Source: Citromicrobium sp. UBA3494 (GTDB lineage Bacteria > Pseudomonadota > Alphaproteobacteria > Sphingomonadales > Sphingomonadaceae). Taken from it: a DNA stretch of 64,000 nt. Within the stretch, counting starts at the first letter, position 1. The number at the start of each line of letters is the position of its first letter. The stretch spans positions 1-64,000 of the forward strand of contig DFQH01000008.1 of the NCBI GenBank assembly GCA_002377695.1. The letters run 5' to 3'. The notes under the pieces are model-generated. The model made no database searches. It saw nothing but the letters and a program-made list of their open reading frames with translations, and was not told where the DNA came from. The position numbers and the translations under genes were made by a program. Positions 40,113 through 49,935 of this stretch are shown here, piece by piece.

Positions 40113-40742
40113 ATGCAAGACGAGAAGAACCCGAAAGAAGAGCCCGGCCAGGGCCACGAAATGCTGGACGAGGAAGCCGAAAAGCAATTGGCCGGGGTCC
40201 CCGAGCATCTGCGCGACCAGAGCGACGACGACGCCGAGGACGAGGCTGGCGCGGACGATACGGCGAAGCTGGCCGAGACGATCGGCAAGCTGAAGGGCGA
40301 TCTGGATACCGCGCGGCAGGAAGTCCTGTACGCGCGCGCCGAGACACAGAACGTGCGGCGGCGCATGGAAAAGGACATCGCCGATACGCGCTCCTACGCC
40401 GCGACCGGCTTTGCCCGCGATATCCTGTCGGTGTCGGACAATCTTGTCCGGGCGATCGAATCCATCCCGCAGGACCTGCGCGAGGACGACAAGTTCAAGG
40501 GGCTGGTAGCCGGGATCGAGGCGACCCAGCGCGAGCTGGAGCGTGTCTTCAGCCAGCACGGTGTCACACGTGTGGCGGCCATGGGCCTGCCGCTGGACCC
40601 CAACGTGCATCAGGCGATGATGGAGATTCCCAGCGAGGATGCGGACCCGGGTACGGTGATTCAGGAGATGCAGGCAGGCTATCTCATCAAGGATCGCCTC
40701 CTTCGCCCCGCGCTGGTCGGTGTGGCAAAAAAGCCGGACTGA
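40113..40742 (+). CDS. grpE: Nucleotide exchange factor GrpE
   Basis: Releases ADP from DnaK in the chaperone cycle. It has 209 residues, a very acidic N-terminal tail, a long coiled coil from about residue 50 to 90, and the beta domain with the family signature ending in GTVIQEMQAGYLIKDRLLRPALVGVAK. The ATG at 40113 gives MQDEKNPKEE. It is 22 bases after hrcA and belongs to that operon. dnaK is 2.2 kb away, separated by five unrelated genes. Confidence 0.96.
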   Translation: MQDEKNPKEEPGQGHEMLDEEAEKQLAGVPEHLRDQSDDDAEDEAGADDTAKLAETIGKLKGDLDTARQEVLYARAETQNVRRRMEKDIADTRSYAATGFARDILSVSDNLVRAIESIPQDLREDDKFKGLVAGIEATQRELERVFSQHGVTRVAAMGLPLDPNVHQAMMEIPSEDADPGTVIQEMQAGYLIKDRLLRPALVGVAKKPD

Positions 40743-40772
40743 CTCATTAATCAGGAACCGGGCAGCTGCTTA

Positions 40773-40801
40773 TCCTTTGAGACTTCATCAGGTTCAAAGG
40801 A
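40773..40801 (+). promoter_or_regulatory. Hairpin covering the ribosome site of the glycine-zipper lipoprotein gene
   Basis: TCCTTTGA (40773-40780) is perfectly complementary to TCAAAGGA (40794-40801), with a 13-base loop. The second arm contains most of the Shine-Dalgarno AAGGAG (40797-40802), eight bases before the ATG at 40811. In mRNA this would hide the ribosome site unless melted or bound, the layout of an RNA thermometer or translational switch. There is no T-run, so it is not a terminator of grpE. Confidence 0.6.
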
Positions 40802-40810
40802 GTACCACCG

Positions 40811-41101
40811 ATGAAGAATCGTCTCGCCCTAATCCCCGTCGCCATGATTTCCGCCCTTTCGCTTGGCGCCTGTGCCGAGAATTACTCGGCCGAAGGCGGC
40901 CTTGGCGGCGCGGCTCTTGGCGCCGGTGTGGCGGCCGTAACGGGTGGTGACATCACGCGCTACGCACTTGCGGGCGCGGCAGCGGGCGCGCTGGCCGGCT
41001 ATTTCGTCGACAAGAACGACGGCTGCGATGGCTATGACCGCGATGGTTATCTGGACGAAGATTGCTTCGGTACGCGCGGCTATCCTGCCGATCCGCGCTA
41101 A
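40811..41101 (+). CDS. Small glycine-zipper lipoprotein
   Basis: A 96-residue predicted lipoprotein: MKNRLALIPVAMISALSLGAC gives a lipobox (LGAC, Cys21). The mature part has a glycine/alanine-rich zipper (GGLGGAALGAGVAAVTGG and LAGAAAGALAGYFVD) that would form one or two membrane-inserted helices, then an acidic tail with two cysteines. Such proteins resemble the YMGG/OsmB-type envelope lipoproteins. The gene has a perfect AAGGAG that is caught in a hairpin, and it ends at a strong terminator. Its place after grpE suggests, but does not prove, stress-linked expression. Confidence 0.82.
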   Translation: MKNRLALIPVAMISALSLGACAENYSAEGGLGGAALGAGVAAVTGGDITRYALAGAAAGALAGYFVDKNDGCDGYDRDGYLDEDCFGTRGYPADPR

Positions 41102-41123
41102 CCAAGCGTTTCAGCAATGCAAG

Positions 41124-41159
41124 AAAAGGGCCGTCCCAGCTGTTGGGGCGGCCCTTTTT
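41124..41159. terminator. Bidirectional terminator
   Basis: AAAAGGGCCG (41124-41133) pairs with CGGCCCTTTT (41149-41158), extended inside by CCC/GGG around a loop of about seven bases, and followed by a further T. Both strands have a T-run, so it can end both the glycine-zipper gene and the converging membrane protein gene. Confidence 0.9.
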
Positions 41160-41201
41160 CATGCGGACGGCGGGTTTCGTACACGCGGCCAATCTTGCGT
41201 T

Positions 41202-41783
41202 CTATTGCAGGTACACCACCACGTAACGCACGCAGAGCGCGACCAGCACGATGGCGTGGACGCGCTGGTTCCTCACCACCATCAGGATCCCCATCAGTCC
41301 CAGCAGCACTATCGTCAGGACGATCGACGTGGCTGTCATGATCTGATCGCGGATCTGCTCGATACTGAGCAGATAGGCCCATTGCACGAACACGAGCGCG
41401 ATGAGCATCCCCAGAACCGTGCGGCACACGCGGAAGTAGTGTGTGTCCAGATTGCGGAATCGCTCCGGATCGGTCGGAAAAACGAGCCGCGCCGCAAGAT
41501 AATAGGCGCTTGCGAAACACACCACGCCAAGAAGCGTTCGGGCATCCACCTTCACCAGGGGCTGTACGCTCCAGGAGAACATCCAGAACGACAGCAGGTC
41601 GAGGATGACGAATATGGCGAGCAGCGGAGTGAGCCAGCCGATCGAGAAGCTCTCTCCGCCGGCATCGCTCGCATCCTTGGCGAAGCGCAGTTCCAGCGTG
41701 CGGCCCAGGCCTGAGAGGACCTCGACCAGCGAAAGGCCCAGAAGCAGCGCATAGAGCGCGAAGATGAATTCGAACTGGGTCAC
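41202..41783 (-). CDS. Six-helix membrane protein of unknown function (paralogue of 17963-18544)
   Basis: A 193-residue protein with six predicted membrane helices. It shares length, topology and the loop motif HYFR (RNLDTHYFRVCR) with the protein at 17963-18544 and also the N-terminal ...LLLGLSLVEVL pattern. The GTG start at 41783 overlaps the stop of the upstream metallopeptidase-like gene (GTGA), so the two are coupled. No function is known to me. Confidence 0.75.
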   Translation of the reverse strand: MTQFEFIFALYALLLGLSLVEVLSGLGRTLELRFAKDASDAGGESFSIGWLTPLLAIFVILDLLSFWMFSWSVQPLVKVDARTLLGVVCFASAYYLAARLVFPTDPERFRNLDTHYFRVCRTVLGMLIALVFVQWAYLLSIEQIRDQIMTATSIVLTIVLLGLMGILMVVRNQRVHAIVLVALCVRYVVVYLQ

Positions 41784-42307
41784 GGGTGGGCACCCGGAAA
41801 CCGCACCAGCAGATCATACGCCTCGCGGTTGGCGATGCCCGCAACGCGCACGCCGTTACGCAGCCAGAAGGCGTGCTTCACGATTTCGGCCTGCTGTTCG
41901 ATGCCATATTTTTCGAGGCTCCAGCCAGGCTTCAGGCTGTAATCGTAGCGGCACCATGGGTGGCGATGCAGTGGCAGATACCATTCGCCCTTGGTCTGCG
42001 TCTGCCACACATGCGTCATCTCGTGAATGAAGTGCCCCTGCCGCTGGTGGTTGCCCTTCGCAAAATCGTCGCAGTAGCCCGCCGCGTCCGGGTGAAAATG
42101 CAGGTGGCCGCGTGGGGCCATAGTGGTGTTCCTGGGCTGAAAGAACGCCCATTTGCGCCGCCGGATCGTGACCTTGCGATAGTCGATGGCGTTGCCGAAG
42201 ACGCTCTGCGCCAGAGCGACCTCGCCTTGCGTCAGCGGACGCTCCCCGCCAGCAGGGCAGGGAGCGACCGGCTTTTGCTGCGTATCGGCGTCGATCGGAT
42301 GCTTCAT
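41780..42307 (-). CDS. HExxH metallopeptidase-like protein (Vgr-related type)
   Basis: A 175-residue protein without signal peptide. It contains HEMTHVWQ near residue 95, a zinc metallopeptidase motif of the HExxHxxQ type, with further His and Tyr residues downstream (HRHPWCRYDY and EKYGIEQQAEIV, where the second Glu could be the third zinc ligand). It resembles short proteins annotated as Vgr-related in sphingomonads, but there is no type VI secretion gene here. The stop overlaps the GTG start of the six-helix membrane protein. Proteolytic activity is inferred from the motif only. Confidence 0.72.
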   Translation of the reverse strand: MKHPIDADTQQKPVAPCPAGGERPLTQGEVALAQSVFGNAIDYRKVTIRRRKWAFFQPRNTTMAPRGHLHFHPDAAGYCDDFAKGNHQRQGHFIHEMTHVWQTQTKGEWYLPLHRHPWCRYDYSLKPGWSLEKYGIEQQAEIVKHAFWLRNGVRVAGIANREAYDLLVRFPGAHP

Positions 42308-42344
42308 GTCGCTCGTCGAATCGCCGTGCTTTCGATCGGACCGC

Positions 42345-42809
42345 TCAGCGTTCCGCGTCGGCGGGCATGATCTCCGCGTCGAATTCCATCGTCGATCCGC
42401 CCGCCATGGTCAGTGTGACCTTTGTGGTGTTGCCCGCCTCCAGCGTGGGATCGAGCTCGAACGCCATCACGTGCAGGTCTCCCGGCGTGAAGCTGGTGGT
42501 TTCGCCCGGCTGGACGGTGACGATGCCGATCGAGCCCATCTCGGAATCGTCGTATTCCATGTAATCGTGCAATTCGGCGCTGGCCGCGCCTTCCACGTCC
42601 GCACGGCGGACCGAGATGGCCCGGTCGCTGGTGTTCTCAAGCTCGAAATAGACCACGCCCGGATTGCCTTCCACCGCAGGCAGGAACAGGCGGCCTTCGG
42701 TCGCGACGAGCGGGGCGGCCGCTTCCTCGGTCTCGGCGGGCTCTTCGGAGCAAGCGCCCAGTGCGATGGTGGCCATGCCCAGTGCGGCGGCTGCGATAAC
42801 GGATTTCAT
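42345..42809 (-). CDS. Periplasmic copper chaperone, PCu(A)C type
   Basis: A 154-residue exported protein. The ATG at 42809 gives a lipoprotein-like signal ending LGAC (MKSVIAAAALGMATIALGAC). The mature domain carries the copper ligands of the PCu(A)C family: LHDYMEYDDSEM supplies His and Met residues, and PGDLHVMAF supplies the C-terminal His-x-Met. These proteins deliver Cu(I) to the CuA site of cytochrome c oxidase. No oxidase gene is near. GGGAGA precedes the ATG. It follows the divergent dnaK promoter region and is first of three minus-strand genes. Confidence 0.88.
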   Translation of the reverse strand: MKSVIAAAALGMATIALGACSEEPAETEEAAAPLVATEGRLFLPAVEGNPGVVYFELENTSDRAISVRRADVEGAASAELHDYMEYDDSEMGSIGIVTVQPGETTSFTPGDLHVMAFELDPTLEAGNTTKVTLTMAGGSTMEFDAEIMPADAER

Positions 42810-42862
42810 TTTCACGCTCTCCCTGTCGTGTCGTCCCGCTTCACGACTAGGCGCAACGCTCT

Positions 42863-42890
42863 CTTGTGCCAAGAACAAGCGCACCTATAT
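42863..42890 (+). promoter_or_regulatory. Sigma-32 (RpoH) type promoter for dnaK
   Basis: CTTG at 42863-42866 and CCTATAT at 42884-42890 are separated by 17 bases, followed by CCG. This agrees with the RpoH consensus known for alphaproteobacteria (CTTG, then a CYTATnT -10). It lies about 90 bases upstream of the dnaK ATG and points toward it. No CIRCE element is seen, so dnaK appears to be under RpoH, not HrcA, control. Confidence 0.72.
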
Positions 42891-42982
42891 CCGCGACCTG
42901 AACTGAGCTGCCGAGCACCGCGCCCTTGGACGGGGCGGTGCGAGGGGCAGTGTCCAACGAAGCCAATAGGATGCGGGGTATC

Positions 42983-44941
<1,959 letters not shown>

Positions 44942-44959
44942 TCGGGCGTGTTGAATAAT

Positions 44960-45001
44960 GGTGCCGCGCAGACTTTCAGGGTTTGCGCGGCACCTCCTTT
45001 A
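44960..45001 (+). terminator. Hairpin between dnaK and dnaJ, probable attenuating terminator
   Basis: GGTGCCGCGCA (44960-44970) pairs perfectly with TGCGCGGCACC (44984-44994) around a 13-base loop, followed by TCCTTTA. The T-run is short, so termination would be partial. That would give more DnaK than DnaJ from one transcript, or stabilise the upstream dnaK message after processing. Confidence 0.65.
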
Positions 45002-45025
45002 TGGGTTGCGGCGATTTTCTAGGTA

Positions 45026-46138
45026 ATGGCTTCCGAAACCGATCTTTACGAATTGCTCGGCGTGTCCCGCGGTGCGGACGCGGCCGAAATCAAATCCGCC
45101 TATCGCAAGATGGCGATGCAGTATCACCCGGATCGCAATCCCGGTAATGCCGAAGCCGAAGCCCGCTTCAAGGCGGTGGGTGCGGCTTACGAGGTGCTGA
45201 AAGACCCGCAGAAGCGCGCGGCCTACGATCAGTACGGCCATGCGGCGTTCCAGCAGGGCGGTGGAGGTGGCGGCGGCCATCATGCCGATTTCGGCGATAT
45301 CGGCGATATTTTCGAGACGATCTTCGGCAGCGCCTTCGGTGGCATGCGCCAGAATGCGCGGCGCGGGGCGGACCTGCGCTACGATCTGGAGATCACGCTG
45401 GAAGAAGCGTTCCACGGCAAGTCCACCACGATCGAGATCGAGGTTTCGCAGCAGTGCGAGGTGTGTACGGGGACCGGCGCAGAGCCGGGCACGGGCACGC
45501 GCGCCTGCAATGTGTGCGCAGGCTACGGCAAGGTACGCGCGCAGCAGGGCCTGTTCGTGGTCGAGCGGCCATGCCCCAACTGCCACGGACGCGGCGAGGT
45601 GATCGAGACGCCGTGCCACAATTGCCGCGGCGACGGGCGGGTCGATGCGCCGCAATCGCTTTCGGTCGATATTCCGCCCGGCGTCGATACGGGCACACGC
45701 ATCCGGCTATCCGGCAAGGGGGAGGCGGGCCCGCGTGGCGCGCCTTCGGGCGACCTCTACATTTTCATCCACGTGCGCCAGCATGCGGTGTTCGCGCGGG
45801 AGGGATCGAACCTGATTGCGCGCGTCCCGATCAGTTTCACCACCGCCGCGCTGGGCGGCAAGATCGAAATTCCCGACCTCGACGGGTCGAGCAACACGGT
45901 GGACATCCCCGCAGGCATCCAGTCGGGCAAGCAGCTGCGCCGTCGCGGTGCGGGCATGCCCGTGCTGCAAGGGCGCGGGCGGGGCGACCTGGTGGCGGAG
46001 ATCACCGTGGAAACGCCGACCAAGCTATCCAAGAAGCAGCGCGAAATCCTCGAGGAATTCCGCGAGACCGAAACGGGCGAGGAATGCCCGGAAAGTCGCG
46101 GTTTCTTCGACCGGATCAAGGATGCTTTCGGCGGCTAG
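45026..46138 (+). CDS. dnaJ: Co-chaperone DnaJ (Hsp40)
   Basis: Stimulates DnaK ATPase and delivers substrates. It has 370 residues. The J domain holds HPD in MQYHPDRNPGN at about residue 33. A Gly/Phe-rich linker follows. The zinc domain has four CxxCxGxG-type repeats (CEVCTGTG, CNVCAGYG, CPNCHGRG, CHNCRGDG) between about residues 140 and 215. The C-terminal substrate domains follow (GRGDLVAEITVETP). The ATG at 45026 gives MASETDLYELLGVSRGA. It converges on the Sel1-repeat gene with 13 bases between the stops. Confidence 0.98.
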   Translation: MASETDLYELLGVSRGADAAEIKSAYRKMAMQYHPDRNPGNAEAEARFKAVGAAYEVLKDPQKRAAYDQYGHAAFQQGGGGGGGHHADFGDIGDIFETIFGSAFGGMRQNARRGADLRYDLEITLEEAFHGKSTTIEIEVSQQCEVCTGTGAEPGTGTRACNVCAGYGKVRAQQGLFVVERPCPNCHGRGEVIETPCHNCRGDGRVDAPQSLSVDIPPGVDTGTRIRLSGKGEAGPRGAPSGDLYIFIHVRQHAVFAREGSNLIARVPISFTTAALGGKIEIPDLDGSSNTVDIPAGIQSGKQLRRRGAGMPVLQGRGRGDLVAEITVETPTKLSKKQREILEEFRETETGEECPESRGFFDRIKDAFGG

Positions 46139-46151
46139 GTCGGGGTCTGCG

Positions 46152-47459
46152 TTAGGACCCGCTGTTCGTGATCTGCTTCATCAGCTCCATCGTCTCGGCA
46201 CCGCGCGCTTCGTTGGCCTTCAGCTCGTCCGCCTTCTTCTGCCATACGCTGGCTCTCAGGGGGTTGATCGTTCCGCTCATCCCCTCGCGCCAGTAATCGG
46301 CGAGGAACTGGGCCGCTCTTGCAGAACCGCGATTGGCCGCCTCTTCGAACAGCGCCAGGCTCGTAGTCATGTTCTGGGGCACCCCGCGCCCTTCGGAAAA
46401 CATGAAGGCCAGGTCGAGCGTCGCATCGGCGCGCCCCGCCTGATGCGCCATGTACAGATACTTGGCGCCAACATCGAAATCGGTCCCGAAAGGCTGCCCG
46501 GCGACCATCGTATGCCCAAGCTTGTAAGCGAATGCCATGTCGCCCCCGTCGGCGGCCTGGCTGGCGTATTTGATGAACCGGGCACGGTCCTGCGGAAATC
46601 CGTCATAGCTTCCGACGAGGTACAGGTCGGCTAGCAGCTGAAGCGCGGGTCGGTCGTTCTTTGCCGCCATTCGCTCCAGTATCGGCTTCGCCTTGGCCGG
46701 TTCCGGACGCAGGATGTAGTACTCCCGATCCCCGCTCTCGTACGAAGCATAGCGCGTCAGCGCCGGGCGCTTGATCCCGTTGAGGTAGATGCGCGCCAGC
46801 CTGTCCTGAGCGTTGGAATCGTCTTCGGCGGCATCGGAGGAAAGCAGCGCGATTGCCGTGTTCGCGAACTCGAAACGCTCCCTTTCGTAGGTCCTTGCCG
46901 CTGCTTCGCGCTTGTCCCTCGAAGCGGCGGCGAGTTCCATCAGGGTCCGCTTTTCGCCATCGGCCTGGTTGTCGTAGGCGAGCAGCAATTCGCCCTCGTC
47001 GTCCTTGCTGCAGATCGAGCAGATGAATTCGTCCTGCGCCATCCTGGCGTAACCGATGATGGCGTCGACATCGCCAAGCTCCGCACCCTGGCGGTAGAAA
47101 TCCAGCGCATCCATCTTGGTCCCTTCGGGCAAGCGCCCTTCGAGCACCATCTTCGCCATGCGATCATAGGCCGGAACATAGCCCGCCTGGATTGCTCCCA
47201 TGTACATCTTCACGCGGAAGGGCACGATTTCCTCCGCCGTGAGCCATTCGCCGCCAATCTGCTTCTGGATTTCGTCGGCAAGCCAGACCATCGAGTAGGG
47301 ATCGCCGTTCTCGGCACTCACCTGCTTTCGCTTCACATCGCGCTGGGCGAAGAAATCCGCGATCGCCTGTTCGGTCAGGTTGAGCGGTTCCTGCGCAAAG
47401 ACCGCGTCCGGTGCGGAAAGGGCCAGACACACGGCGGCGGCAAGCAAGTATTTTCGCAA
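46152..47459 (-). CDS. Secreted Sel1-repeat protein
   Basis: A secreted protein of about 435 residues. A TTG at 47459 with AGAGGG nine bases upstream gives MRKYLLAAAVCLALSAPDAVFAQ, a clean signal peptide; an ATG at 47522 would put 21 residues in front of it. The mature part is all-alpha with Sel1/TPR-like repeats. They are clearest in the C-terminal half (ARFIKYASQAADGGDMAFAYKLGHTM, ATLDLAFMFSEGRGVPQNMTTSLALFEEAANRGSARAAQFLADYW, given here in pieces as the repeat units). A CSICSK pair of cysteines interrupts the middle. Such proteins act as scaffolds; the partner is unknown. Confidence 0.8.
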   Translation of the reverse strand: MRKYLLAAAVCLALSAPDAVFAQEPLNLTEQAIADFFAQRDVKRKQVSAENGDPYSMVWLADEIQKQIGGEWLTAEEIVPFRVKMYMGAIQAGYVPAYDRMAKMVLEGRLPEGTKMDALDFYRQGAELGDVDAIIGYARMAQDEFICSICSKDDEGELLLAYDNQADGEKRTLMELAAASRDKREAAARTYERERFEFANTAIALLSSDAAEDDSNAQDRLARIYLNGIKRPALTRYASYESGDREYYILRPEPAKAKPILERMAAKNDRPALQLLADLYLVGSYDGFPQDRARFIKYASQAADGGDMAFAYKLGHTMVAGQPFGTDFDVGAKYLYMAHQAGRADATLDLAFMFSEGRGVPQNMTTSLALFEEAANRGSARAAQFLADYWREGMSGTINPLRASVWQKKADELKANEARGAETMELMKQITNSGS

Positions 47460-47546
47460 AGCAGGAAACCCTCTGGTTGGTGCGCAATGCGCATGGATTT
47501 CCCGCAAATATAGCGCTGTCATCGCGCGCAGGGATGACAATTGCCG

Positions 47547-49862
47547 TTAGCCGAGCCGTTCGGCGATTTCCCCCCTGATCCGTTTCAGCAGGCCCTTGTC
47601 CGCGGTGAGCCGATCCTCCTCCTCGTCCAGAATGGCGAGGAAGGCCTGACGCTTGAACTGCTTCGAAAGGCCACCATCGGTGGGCGCATCGACGGTGGAC
47701 CAGATCAGGTCGATCATCCGTTCGGCTCCGTGGAGCCGACCCCACAGATAGTCGTTCTCGCGGTAGGCGCGGCTGAAGAACGCGCCGAAATCGTAGAACT
47801 CGATCCCGCGCAAGGTCGCCGTGGCACCGCCCTTGCGGATCGCCTGCGCATCCTCGGGGCTGATCCGGTCGACCTTCACCGGCTCGAACTCGTTCATGCC
47901 CTGCGTGCCGAGGATCGGCAGCGTTGCGACGTCGTAGAACGGGAAGCCCAGATAGGCATACATCATGCGCCGCCGCAGGTTGCGCGGCATGTCGCTCAGC
48001 GCTGCCGAAAGGGCGGCCTCTGCCTTGAGATCAAGCTCCTGCAGGTTGCGGACCTCGGCCACATGATCGAGCACGGCGCCGGGGTTTTCGATCGCATCCC
48101 GCGAGAGCTGGACAAATTTGGACCCCAGCGGTTCGATCCCGTCACGCTCGAAATAATCGGCGAGCACCGCGTAGATGCCCTCGCGCGCCAGATCGAGCGC
48201 GTCGTTGGGAATTTCGGGGTCGGCTTCCCAGTCGCGTGCGGTGCGCCGGGCCAGCAGGCGAAGGCGCCGGATGCGGAACGCCAGGTCGAAACTGCGGAAG
48301 AAGGAGATGGCCTCTTCGCTGGCCCCACCACTCGGCCCGACCAGGCTCTCGAGCCCGCGTTCGCGCAGGGCATCGCGCAGGCGGGAGGCAATCACCTGCG
48401 TATCGGCCTCCGCATCCTTCGGCGCCGCCTTGCGTACCAGCTCCGCGAGCCGTTCCAGAATGCCCACGAATTTCAGCTCCGCATAGCCCGCGAAGGTGTA
48501 GCCCGCCTGCTCGGCCGCCGCCTGCTGCGCTTTCTGCCGCCAGTTGGCGAGACGTTTGGGTGTGGGCCGGTCGAAGAACACCGTGCGGTCGAACAGCTTT
48601 TCGACCGCAGCCTCCACCTGCGGACGCAGCTCGACGATCATCGACTGCAGGCGCGCCGCATGGCGAGACTGTTCGGCAATCAGTTCCAGGTTATCGCGGA
48701 TCGGCTGTTCGCGCGGGAGCGTGGAGAGCGAGCCGAAGATATTCTCGAAAAAGCCGACGGCGGCGTGCTTGCGATCCTCGTCGCGCTGATACCGGTCGGG
48801 CCGGGGATCGATATAGACGAAGCGCCGCTCCACCTCGCGCACGGCGGGGCGCCCGCGCAATGCCTCGATCGCGCCTTCGAAGGGACGGTTGACCAGCACC
48901 GACCCGTCGATCAGCGACACGCCGTCGACCGAGTCATCTTCGAAATGGGCCGGCATGATCCGCCGCAGGAATGCTTCGCGGTTGGACCACGAGCGGTCGA
49001 AATCCTCGGCCAGCGTGTCGATCTCGCTCACCTGCAGGGGCGGGAAGGCCCCCGGGAAGCTTGCGGTGGCGCGCGCGGCGAACACGAGTTCCAGCGGGTC
49101 GGCAAGCCACGCGCCGGCAACGTCCGGCGTCTTTGCAGTGAAGGAAATCGGCATGCGATGCTCGCTTTCCTGCACCACCGGCGGGCTGTGCAGGCGCAGT
49201 CGCGCGAGATAGCCGTGGAAATCCGTGGTCGGCACGTAGAGGTCGATAGGGTGATCTGGCGGCAGCAGCGGCCCGTCGGCCAGAGCGCCATCCATCGCTT
49301 CCAATGCCTCTATCAGCATGCCGGACATGCTCTCACCGGAAAAGGGCGGTGCGAACCAGCGTCCGCGCACCAGCTTCGACACTTTTTCGCGCACTTCGGC
49401 CCGCGTTTCGGGCGCCACGCTTTCGGACACCAGATTGCCCGGCCGCTTGAGCACGAAATTGGCGATCGGCTGCGCCCAGACCTTGGCAAAGCGCCAGCCC
49501 ATGCGCGCGTCTTCCGCCGTCAGCCGGTCGATATCCGCATTGTCGAGCCACAGATCGGTCAGCGGTTCGAGCGAGCGGCCCGAATGAATCGCCTGCGCCA
49601 GGAACACCGCGTTTATGCCGCCTGCGCTCGCCCCGCTCAGGATATCGGGCAGAACCCGCAGCCGCAGCTCGTGCTTGTCGACCAGCGTTTCCAGCAACTC
49701 GCGATAGATCGCGGCCACACCGCTGCCGGTCGGCGCGCCGGAATGAAAGCTGCGACTGGCACGGGCGAGGTTCCAGACCTCCTTGGTGACGCCGTGCATG
49801 TACACCGCGAGGCTCACCCCGCCGTAGCAGACGAGCCCGATCCTCAGTTCCTTCTGGCGCAT
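47547..49862 (-). CDS. Patatin-like phospholipase-related protein
   Basis: A 771-residue protein with an N-terminal patatin domain. The oxyanion segment is YGGVSLAVYMHG (residues 13-24), the nucleophile is Ser79 in SGASAGGINA, and the catalytic Asp lies in SLIDGSVLVNRPF, where the usual DGG/DGA reads DGS. The long C-terminal half (about residues 380-771) is helical, as in the TIGR03607/DUF3376 group of large bacterial patatin-like proteins whose substrates are unknown. There is no signal peptide. The ATG at 49862 gives MRQKELRIGLVCYGG. It is divergent from radA with 73 bases between. Confidence 0.88.
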   Translation of the reverse strand: MRQKELRIGLVCYGGVSLAVYMHGVTKEVWNLARASRSFHSGAPTGSGVAAIYRELLETLVDKHELRLRVLPDILSGASAGGINAVFLAQAIHSGRSLEPLTDLWLDNADIDRLTAEDARMGWRFAKVWAQPIANFVLKRPGNLVSESVAPETRAEVREKVSKLVRGRWFAPPFSGESMSGMLIEALEAMDGALADGPLLPPDHPIDLYVPTTDFHGYLARLRLHSPPVVQESEHRMPISFTAKTPDVAGAWLADPLELVFAARATASFPGAFPPLQVSEIDTLAEDFDRSWSNREAFLRRIMPAHFEDDSVDGVSLIDGSVLVNRPFEGAIEALRGRPAVREVERRFVYIDPRPDRYQRDEDRKHAAVGFFENIFGSLSTLPREQPIRDNLELIAEQSRHAARLQSMIVELRPQVEAAVEKLFDRTVFFDRPTPKRLANWRQKAQQAAAEQAGYTFAGYAELKFVGILERLAELVRKAAPKDAEADTQVIASRLRDALRERGLESLVGPSGGASEEAISFFRSFDLAFRIRRLRLLARRTARDWEADPEIPNDALDLAREGIYAVLADYFERDGIEPLGSKFVQLSRDAIENPGAVLDHVAEVRNLQELDLKAEAALSAALSDMPRNLRRRMMYAYLGFPFYDVATLPILGTQGMNEFEPVKVDRISPEDAQAIRKGGATATLRGIEFYDFGAFFSRAYRENDYLWGRLHGAERMIDLIWSTVDAPTDGGLSKQFKRQAFLAILDEEEDRLTADKGLLKRIRGEIAERLG

Positions 49863-49935
49863 GCTCGTATTCTAGCGGGGCAGAAGGCCCGATGGCAACT
49901 TGCGTTCCGTAAATGTTCCGCCTAGGTCCACGCTT

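Noticed and set aside
41780-42307. A type VI secretion link for the Vgr-related protein
   Set aside because: No tss, hcp or vgrG gene is present and the protein is only 175 residues; the name reflects family annotation only.
47547-49862. The patatin-like protein as part of an anti-phage (CBASS-type) system
   Set aside because: There is no cyclase or accessory gene beside it, and it is flanked by core genes (radA, a Sel1 protein), so a defence role has no support here.
47541-49925. A 794-codon open frame antisense to the patatin-like gene
   Set aside because: The minus-strand frame has intact patatin motifs; the plus-strand translation shows none.
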